A stretch of 5,908 nucleotides of DNA from Candidatus Omnitrophota bacterium (lineage in GTDB: Bacteria > Omnitrophota > Gorgyraeia > Gygaellales > Profunditerraquicolaceae), in the NCBI GenBank assembly GCA_903882345.1, contig CAIRWO010000038.1:1-5908 (forward strand). Reading direction: 5' to 3'. Under the pieces are notes generated by a model. That model was not told where the DNA came from. It worked only from the letters and a program-made list of their open reading frames with translations, and did not search any database. How positions within the stretch are numbered: position 1 is the first letter of the stretch; the number at the start of each line of letters is the position of its first letter. Positions 1 to 4,792 of the stretch are shown piece by piece. Position numbers and translations under genes: made by a program.

Positions 1-1316
1 ACTGTCTTCAAGGTGCTTAAGAAATCCGGGAAAGACTTTCTTACGCAGTCAATATCATCTATCCTGGTAGAGCCTGCGCCAGCAAGCCCCGCGATAGCCA
101 TACTCATTGCTGTGCGGTGATCGCCAAAGCTCTCAAGCGAAGCCCCTTTTAAGCCTTTTCTGCCGCTAATAATAATATTTTCCGAGCCGGCACACACCTG
201 GAGCCGGATGTCTGCGCCCATTTTTTTCAGGTTTCCTACCATTGAGCTTATGCGGTCGGTTTCTTTTACGCGCAGTTCTTTCACCCCTTCAAAGATGGTT
301 TTACCTTTCGCGAAACAGGCTGCCACCATTAAAACCGGCAGTTCATCAATAAGATCGGGGACTTCTTCTCTTTTTACCCGCGTCCCTTTTAACTGACTAT
401 ACTCTACAAGGATATCTCCTGCAGGTTCCGCACCTGACACCTGACACCTGACACCTGACACCTGGATTTTTCCGCCCATTCTTTTTAACACCCTGATTAT
501 TCCCGCGCGGGAGGGATTAACTCCCACGTTTTTAAGCAAAATACGGGAGTTTTGGCAAACCAGGCCCAAAACAATAAAAAAGGCTGCCGAAGAAATATCG
601 CCGGGGATGAGGATCTTACCGGGTGAAACAAGCGCATTGTCTGCGTTTATAAAAACCGCATTACCCTTGACTTTCACGCCTGCCTTGAATAATCTCAGCA
701 TGCGTTCCGTGTGGTCGCGGCTCTTCACCGGCTCGATCACGCAAGTCTTTCCTTCTGCATAAAGCCCGGCGAGCAATATCGCCGACTTTACCTGCGCTGA
801 AGCAACCGGCATTTTATATACAATCGGTTTTAATTCCCCTCCCCTGATTGTAATCGGCGGGTATTCCTCTATTTTTGCTTTTTGCACTTTGCTTTTTGCT
901 TTAATTTCCGCGCCCATCATCCGCAGGGGTGCCGTAACCCGCAGCATCGGCCTGCGGGAAAGAGATCCACCGGCTTTAAGCACAACCCGGAAATCCTGTC
1001 CTGCTAATACGCCCAGCAGCAAGCGTAAAGTTGTCCCGGAATTACCGACAAAAATGGGCCCCTGCGGTTTATTTAAACCATAGAGGCCCATACCAAAAAC
1101 TTCAACTCTATTATTGCGCCTTTTAATTTTAACGCCTAATTTTTTGAAAGCCTGAATTGTAGATAAACAATCTTCGCTGGCGGGAAAATTTTTGATTATT
1201 GTTTCGGAGGTGCTGATCGCGGAGAGAATTATTGCCCGGTGGGCTATGGATTTATCGCCCGGAAATTCAATTTGCCCCCTGACGCAAAGGGCGGGCTTTA
1301 CTAAAAGAGCCTTCAT
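1..1316 (-). CDS. aroA: 3-phosphoshikimate 1-carboxyvinyltransferase (EPSP synthase), 3' end cut by window edge
   Basis: This enzyme transfers the enolpyruvyl group of PEP to shikimate-3-phosphate in the cytosolic shikimate pathway to aromatic amino acids. I translated the minus strand from the ATG at 1316-1314 and it stays open to the window edge (438 codons). The family is usually about 425-440 residues, so only a few residues should be missing. Visible motifs are GDKSIAHR (20-27, with K22, S23 and R27), GNSGTTLR (91-98), RRPM (121-124), SAQVKS (173-178), SRDHTERML (199-207), GDISSAAFF (239-247), PDLIDELP (320-327, D321 matching the catalytic Asp313 of E. coli), KETDR (351-355), GDHR (398-401) and K427 before SFPDF. 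Overall it resembles the Bacillus type. The usual DKSIS is DKSIA here. Residues 140-149 and 284-296 are encoded by heptamer tandem arrays and make those loops longer than in Bacillus subtilis AroA (recalled sequence). The start overlaps the upstream stop as ATGA and has no clear Shine-Dalgarno, so translation is probably coupled. Confidence 0.96.
   Translation of the reverse strand, partial: MKALLVKPALCVRGQIEFPGDKSIAHRAIILSAISTSETIIKNFPASEDCLSTIQAFKKLGVKIKRRNNRVEVFGMGLYGLNKPQGPIFVGNSGTTLRLLLGVLAGQDFRVVLKAGGSLSRRPMLRVTAPLRMMGAEIKAKSKVQKAKIEEYPPITIRGGELKPIVYKMPVASAQVKSAILLAGLYAEGKTCVIEPVKSRDHTERMLRLFKAGVKVKGNAVFINADNALVSPGKILIPGDISSAAFFIVLGLVCQNSRILLKNVGVNPSRAGIIRVLKRMGGKIQVSGVRCQVSGAEPAGDILVEYSQLKGTRVKREEVPDLIDELPVLMVAACFAKGKTIFEGVKELRVKETDRISSMVGNLKKMGADIRLQVCAGSENIIISGRKGLKGASLESFGDHRTAMSMAIAGLAGAGSTRIDDIDCVRKSFPDFLSTLKT
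431..465. repeat. Heptanucleotide tandem array, unit CACCTGA, inside aroA
   Basis: Four perfect copies of CACCTGA (431-458) are followed by a fifth copy with one mismatch (CACCTGG, 459-465). On the coding strand the unit is TCAGGTG. Since seven is not a multiple of three, three units are read as SGVRCQV without a stop. The array encodes AroA residues 284-296, just before the conserved EPAGDI segment. The frame is kept on both sides, because recognisable EPSP synthase sequence flanks it. The same array in the opposite orientation would contain an in-frame TGA every 21 bases. Confidence 0.95.
872..899. repeat. Imperfect heptanucleotide tandem array, unit TTTTTGC, inside aroA
   Basis: Four heptamers lie side by side: TTTTTGC, TTTTTGC, ACTTTGC and TTTTTGC. 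On the coding strand they give a lysine-rich stretch, AKSKVQKAKI, at AroA residues 140-149. This sits between the conserved PLRMMGAEI and PPITIRGG segments. Compared with the recalled Bacillus subtilis protein, this loop is about six residues longer. The unit differs in sequence from the other array in this gene but has the same period and a similar length. Confidence 0.85.
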
Positions 1317-2170
1317 TTAGTTGTGCTGACAACCTTATCGCCTTCGCTGACCTTATTCCTCATGTCTTCCGAAGAAAATCCGGCAGCAGCCATGGAATCG
1401 TGAACTTTTTCTACTTTTACATCCCCCAGATATTTATTATTATGGTAAACAGCAAACGTATTACCGACGTTTACGCCGTCCTTGTTTCCCAAATTGATCA
1501 CCGCAAAATTATAATCTTTGTTCACTACCAAAATCTTGCCTTCCATGCCGCCGGAAGTTTGAGGCTCTTGCATTTGCTTCTTTGCCGCAGCCTTCTCGGA
1601 TTTCTTGGCGGGCTCAGCTTTTTTAACGGGCTCTGCTTTTACCGGGGTAATCGTAGTCTCCGGCGCCACAACGATCGTGCCCAATTCAACGCCCTGAGAT
1701 TTTTCTTCCAGTTCCTTTATCTTTACTTCCAGTTCCGCCTTTTTACCTTCCAGCGCGCTCAACTCTGCCTGCATCCTTTTGGCTTCTTCCTGCGCGCGCG
1801 TAAATTTATTTTCCAAATCGGAACGCAGCGATTGCTGCTGCTGTAAATCCATCTTCAAGCGGTCTACCTGGTTTAAGGCATCTTCTTTTCGGGATTTCTC
1901 TTGCTGCAGATCCTTACCCAGCGACATAATCTGTGTAAGGTTATCTTTAAGCTTAGTCTCAAGCCCTTGAATGGTTTTCTTGGCCTCATCCATTTTAGAT
2001 TCGAGTATCTTCTGTGCTTCCTTTGTATTAGTCAGCTCTTCCTGAAGCGCAGCGCTCTTTACAGTTTCTTTCTGCAAATTAACATACGTCACGCCTGCCA
2101 GGGCTAAAGCAATTACAAGCATTAAAAATAGGATGATTAATACGATAGGAGCCTTTGCCTTCTCTGACAT
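1313..2170 (-). CDS. Membrane-anchored coiled-coil protein with C-terminal FlgT_C-like beta domain (hypothetical)
   Basis: I do not recognise this 285-residue protein as a named gene. Residues 8-30 form one hydrophobic segment after a short basic N-terminus (MSEKAKAP), most likely an uncleaved inner-membrane anchor with the rest outside the cytoplasm. Residues about 35-160 are a heptad-rich, highly charged coiled coil (Q, E, K and L rich, with a QQQQ run at 110-113). Residues about 170-207 are a flexible Pro/Lys/Ala linker with KAEP repeats. Residues about 209-283 form a small beta-rich domain (GKILVVNKDYNFAVINLG, DGVNVG, FAVY, YLGDVKVEKV, EGDKVV) resembling the C-terminal domain of flagellar assembly protein FlgT. 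No flagellar gene is nearby, so a general envelope scaffold is the safer reading. It has its own promoter and a strong ribosome binding site, and its stop overlaps the aroA start. Confidence 0.85.
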   Translation of the reverse strand: MSEKAKAPIVLIILFLMLVIALALAGVTYVNLQKETVKSAALQEELTNTKEAQKILESKMDEAKKTIQGLETKLKDNLTQIMSLGKDLQQEKSRKEDALNQVDRLKMDLQQQQSLRSDLENKFTRAQEEAKRMQAELSALEGKKAELEVKIKELEEKSQGVELGTIVVAPETTITPVKAEPVKKAEPAKKSEKAAAKKQMQEPQTSGGMEGKILVVNKDYNFAVINLGNKDGVNVGNTFAVYHNNKYLGDVKVEKVHDSMAAAGFSSEDMRNKVSEGDKVVSTTK

Positions 2171-2175
2171 TCCTG

Positions 2176-2182
2176 CCTCCTT
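2176..2182 (-). promoter_or_regulatory. Strong ribosome binding site (AAGGAGG) of the coiled-coil protein gene
   Basis: The minus strand reads AAGGAGG five bases before the ATG at 2170-2168. This fixes the start codon and predicts efficient translation. The lspA and rluD starts in the neighbouring operon show no such site. Confidence 0.85.
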
Positions 2183-2236
2183 ATGTTTTAAGAAAGGATG
2201 ATTTCAATAACGCAACTCGTTTCGCTTTAAGTTGTT

Positions 2237-2264
2237 AGTATAACACCAGCCCCTTAAAAATCAA
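2237..2264 (-). promoter_or_regulatory. Predicted sigma-70 type promoter with extended -10
   Basis: On the minus strand, TTGATT (2264-2259) and TATACT (2242-2237) are separated by 16 bases. The -10 box is preceded by TG plus one base (2245-2243), the extended -10 pattern. Transcription would begin near 2230 and leave a leader of about 60 bases before the coiled-coil protein gene. The promoter starts four bases after the rluD stop, and I see no terminator between them, so read-through from the upstream operon probably adds to expression. It was identified by eye. Confidence 0.65.
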
Positions 2265-2267
2265 GAT

Positions 2268-3197
2268 TTATTTTGTTGTATTTTTTGTTTTACCTTTAAA
2301 AATCGCCAGGAATTCGGGGGGGACGGGGCAGGAAAATTCTACGTATTTTTCCGTGCGCGGGTGGATAAAGCCTATCAAGCGGGCATGCAGGGCAAGGCGC
2401 TTAAAAACCGTATGCCTGCCGTATTTTACGTCGCCGATAACAGGGTGCCCGATGAACGCCAGGTGGACCCTCAGCTGATGGGTCCTGCCGGTAAACGGCT
2501 CCAGCTCAAGCAGCGAAAAATCTTCCGTGCGGTTTAACGTGCGGTAAACCGTCTTGGCGTATTTAGTGTTCTTGCTGAAACCTACGGCCATATTTTTCCT
2601 TTTGTAAGGGTGCCTGCCGATAGGTATTTCAATTACATTTTCGTCGAATTCAACTTTTCCGAAAACAACGGCAATATACTTGCGTTTAATGGTATGTTTG
2701 GCAAACTGCTGGGTGAGATTTAAGTGCGCGGCATTATTCTTGGCGATGACCAAGAGGCCGGAGGTATCTTTATCCAGGCGATGGACTATGCCCGGCCTTT
2801 CCGGGTTAATGTCGGAAAGTTTTTTCAGATGATGCAATAGCGCGTTTACCAACGTATGTTCATAGTTACCGGGCGCGGGATGCGTCACCAGCCCTGCCTG
2901 TTTGTTTATCACCGCGATATCGTCGTCTTCATAAACAATTTCCAGCGGGATGTCTTCCGGGCCGGCTGAGCGTGCCTTCTTTTCTTCGTAAGATACTTTG
3001 ATTTCCTCGCCCGATTTTGTTTTATAATGCGGTTTTACGACGGGCTGTTTGTTGACGCGGACAGCGCCGCGCTCGATCAACCCCTGGATGGAAGTGCGGG
3101 AAATGCCTAAATTGCCCTGTTTAAAAAAATTGAATAAAACGACGTCCAGTCGGACATTGGCATCTTGCGGAGATACTATCAGCGTGTATTCCTGCAT
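2268..3197 (-). CDS. rluD: RluA/RluD-family 23S rRNA pseudouridine synthase
   Basis: This enzyme isomerises specific uridines in large-subunit rRNA to pseudouridine. The 309 residues are a typical length for the S4-containing members. An N-terminal S4-like RNA-binding domain (about 13-75, including RLDVVLFNFF and GAVRVNKQPV) is followed by the catalytic domain. That domain has VINKQAGLVTHP (97-107), the signature HRLDKDTSG (139-147, catalytic Asp142), GRTHQLRVHL (237-246), HPVIGDVKYG (251-260) and LHA (270-272). The HRLDKDTSG signature and S4 domain favour the RluD type, which modifies helix 69, but exact target positions cannot be assigned from sequence alone. It begins 20 bases after the lgt stop without a recognisable Shine-Dalgarno and is probably the last gene of the ileS operon. 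The start chosen is the first ATG, which places the S4 domain at the usual distance from the N-terminus. Confidence 0.93.
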   Translation of the reverse strand: MQEYTLIVSPQDANVRLDVVLFNFFKQGNLGISRTSIQGLIERGAVRVNKQPVVKPHYKTKSGEEIKVSYEEKKARSAGPEDIPLEIVYEDDDIAVINKQAGLVTHPAPGNYEHTLVNALLHHLKKLSDINPERPGIVHRLDKDTSGLLVIAKNNAAHLNLTQQFAKHTIKRKYIAVVFGKVEFDENVIEIPIGRHPYKRKNMAVGFSKNTKYAKTVYRTLNRTEDFSLLELEPFTGRTHQLRVHLAFIGHPVIGDVKYGRHTVFKRLALHARLIGFIHPRTEKYVEFSCPVPPEFLAIFKGKTKNTTK

Positions 3198-3217
3198 TTT
3201 ATAAGATTAGTTGGAGA

Positions 3218-3952
3218 TTAATGCCGGGATATTTTAATTAAAATTAACTTCGTTACAGATATAACGAACAGAAAAATGCTCAAAACCTGAAAAAGCGTCA
3301 ACCCGTAGAAAATTGCCTCATTATCCGCTCTCCAGAATTCGATGGTAAATCTTTTTATGGAATACAACAGAAGATAAGTGAAAAATACCTGGCCCTGCGG
3401 CCGGGGCTTATTTTGCATGAATCTCAAGACCAGGTAAATAGCCAGCAGCCCCAGAGAAGAATAAAGCTGCGTGGGTATAAGCACGGCTTTGTGGACCTCG
3501 AAATAAATGCCGGCGGTTTCCGATTCTTTGCCGAAACAACAGCCGTTAAGTAAACAGCCGATCCTGCCGATTGCCTGCGCTAAGGCAACATAAGGTATGA
3601 TAAAATCCAGCGTCCGGTAAACAGGCAGCTTTTTCTTTTTCAGGTAAACTATCCCGCTGATGCTGCCCAGCATCAAACCGCCGAACCAGGACAGGCCGCC
3701 GTGCTGGAGCATGATTATTTCCAAGGGGTTTTTAAAATAATAACCCAGGTTTTGCAGTACGTAAAAAACGCGCGCGCCGACTACACCGGAAACAAACGCG
3801 GTAAAGCAGAAATTAAAAATCGCCTCGGCGTCCCTATTCTGTTGTTTTGCCCGGGCCGTCAGCAGTAATGCGCTGGTAATAAAAGCCAGGACAAGCATCG
3901 ATCCGTAAGAATAAATAGTAAAAAGCCCGATAGTGCAAATTGTCGGATGCAT
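3218..3952 (-). CDS. lgt: Prolipoprotein diacylglyceryl transferase (GCC-motif variant)
   Basis: Lgt moves diacylglyceryl from phosphatidylglycerol to the lipobox cysteine of prolipoproteins in the inner membrane, the first lipoprotein maturation step. The 244-residue protein is strongly hydrophobic, with about seven membrane segments. Landmarks are VVGARVFYV (57-65), HGGLSWFGGLMLG (84-96), QAIGRIGCLLNGCCFG (126-141), IPTQLYSS (159-166) and YSIKRFTIEFWR (197-208). Mapped by hand on E. coli Lgt, Arg143 corresponds to R130, Gly154 to G141, Tyr235 to Y197, Arg239 to R201 and Glu243 to E205. The positions of His103, Asn146 and Glu151 instead carry F90, C133 and C138. I recall GCC-type motifs in many annotated Lgt proteins, so I keep this function. 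The gene starts one base after the lspA stop, and LspA acts directly on its product. Confidence 0.92.
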   Translation of the reverse strand: MHPTICTIGLFTIYSYGSMLVLAFITSALLLTARAKQQNRDAEAIFNFCFTAFVSGVVGARVFYVLQNLGYYFKNPLEIIMLQHGGLSWFGGLMLGSISGIVYLKKKKLPVYRTLDFIIPYVALAQAIGRIGCLLNGCCFGKESETAGIYFEVHKAVLIPTQLYSSLGLLAIYLVLRFMQNKPRPQGQVFFTYLLLYSIKRFTIEFWRADNEAIFYGLTLFQVLSIFLFVISVTKLILIKISRH

Positions 3953-3953
3953 A

Positions 3954-4400
3954 TTATGCGGTCTTCCTCTTGTCAGTTTTTAATATCGACCATCCCAATA
4001 ATACCGCTCCGATAGTGATCGCGCTGTCGGCAACGTTGAATACCGGCCAAATGCGGAAATCCAAAAAATCAATCACGCATCCGAACCTCAGCCGGTCAAT
4101 AAGGTTTCCCAGCGCTCCGGCAAGGATCAGGGACAAAGACAGGCTGTAAATATCAAACCGCTTGCCGCGCTGCTCCTTCAAGTTCAGAAAAATAAGGATT
4201 ATCGCCGCGATAGAAGTAAGTATAAACAAATAAATCTGGTTTTTCAGCATCCGGAAGGCTGCGCCCCGGTTACGCACAAGCGTTATGTGGAATATGCCGC
4301 TGATTACCGGTACTGACTGATGCAGGAATAAATTTTTGGCGATCAGGAATTTGCTAAGTTGGTCTAAAGACAGGACGGATAGGACGATGATAAAGATCAT
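3954..4400 (-). CDS. lspA: Lipoprotein signal peptidase (signal peptidase II)
   Basis: This membrane aspartyl protease cleaves the signal peptide of diacylglyceryl-modified prolipoproteins, just after Lgt has acted. The 148 residues and four hydrophobic segments are typical. Conserved blocks are DQLSK (13-17), NRGAAF (44-49), GALGNLIDRLRFGCVIDFLDF (95-115, catalytic Asp111) and WPVFNVADSAI (118-128, catalytic Asp125). The protein starts seven bases after the stop of the DksA/TraR gene. There is no clear Shine-Dalgarno, only the A-rich end of the upstream gene, so translation is probably coupled. The basic tail KTDKRKTA fits a cytoplasmic C-terminus. Confidence 0.96.
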   Translation of the reverse strand: MIFIIVLSVLSLDQLSKFLIAKNLFLHQSVPVISGIFHITLVRNRGAAFRMLKNQIYLFILTSIAAIILIFLNLKEQRGKRFDIYSLSLSLILAGALGNLIDRLRFGCVIDFLDFRIWPVFNVADSAITIGAVLLGWSILKTDKRKTA

Positions 4401-4407
4401 CGAGAGA

Positions 4408-4791
4408 TTATTTTTTTTCTTTTTTTTCCTGGCACTTAACGCAATAACGCGCCCAGGGAACGGCCTTTAAGCGGGATTTGACAATCACAACCTTGCATTC
4501 TTCGCAGATACCGAACGTCCCTTCTTCGATCCTTTTGATGGCGTCGTCCAGGCCATAGAGCATTTCCCTGCCGTTGGAGGCCAGCCCTAAGGAAAATTCC
4601 CGGTCATAGGTATCGGTAGCTACATCCGCCATATGGTAGGTATACCCGGAAATATCTCCCGAGGCGTCTTTCTGCGATTTCTTCAGCGTGTCTTCGGAAA
4701 TATGCTGAATATCTTCGAGGACCTCCTCTTTTCTCTTTAAGATCAATTTCCTGTAATCGGTTAACTCTTTTTTAGTCAGTTTCTTTTTCAA
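4408..4791 (-). CDS. DksA/TraR-family zinc-finger protein, TTG start
   Basis: Members of this family bind RNA polymerase through the secondary channel and tune transcription, often with ppGpp. This 127-residue protein has a charged helical N-terminal half and a tip region with HMADVATDTYDREFSLGL (53-70). A C-terminal four-cysteine zinc finger follows, CEEC (96-99) and CVKC (117-120), with the family spacing. The helix between tip and finger (NGREMLYGLDDAIKRIEEGTFG) is typical. Unlike E. coli DksA, the tip does not line up as DxxDxA, so true DksA activity is uncertain and I give no gene symbol. The start is TTG (4791-4789), one base after the ileS stop. It is supported by AGGAGG eight bases upstream, and the next in-frame ATG (Met54) would remove most of the coiled-coil half. 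The gene ends in two A8 tracts encoding KKEKK. Confidence 0.93.
   Translation of the reverse strand: MKKKLTKKELTDYRKLILKRKEEVLEDIQHISEDTLKKSQKDASGDISGYTYHMADVATDTYDREFSLGLASNGREMLYGLDDAIKRIEEGTFGICEECKVVIVKSRLKAVPWARYCVKCQEKKEKK
4411..4427 (-). repeat. Twin A8 homopolymer tracts at the end of the DksA/TraR gene
   Basis: On the coding strand eight A residues (4427-4420), one G (4419) and eight more A residues (4418-4411) come directly before the TAA stop (4410-4408). They encode Lys-Lys-Glu-Lys-Lys. Such runs are prone to polymerase slippage and ribosomal frameshifting. lspA lies in the +1 frame ten bases beyond, with no stop between. Confidence 0.8.
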
Positions 4792-4792
4792 T

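Noticed and set aside
431..465. Heptamer array as a CRISPR array or as a frameshift site that breaks aroA
   Set aside because: The unit is seven bases with no spacers, so it is not CRISPR. Translation through it keeps the EPSP synthase frame on both sides, so the gene is intact here.
1320..1333. Small hairpin GTTGT-GCTG-ACAAC just before the aroA start
   Set aside because: It is a five-base-pair stem inside coding sequence without a following U run. It is too weak to call a terminator or regulator.
1400..1846. A 148-codon open frame on the plus strand, and other shorter plus-strand frames throughout the window
   Set aside because: They lie opposite well-supported minus-strand genes, encode low-complexity sequence or no recognisable motif, and have no convincing ribosome binding context. 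They are antisense shadows.
2213..2234. Inverted repeat CAACT/AGTTG with a 12-base loop in the leader of the coiled-coil gene
   Set aside because: A five-base stem with a long loop is expected by chance, and it matches no known operator or riboswitch.
3195..3203. TATAAA directly before the rluD ATG as a -10 box
   Set aside because: It touches the start codon, so the transcript would begin after the ATG. There is no matching -35 box, and the tight spacing to lgt favours co-transcription.
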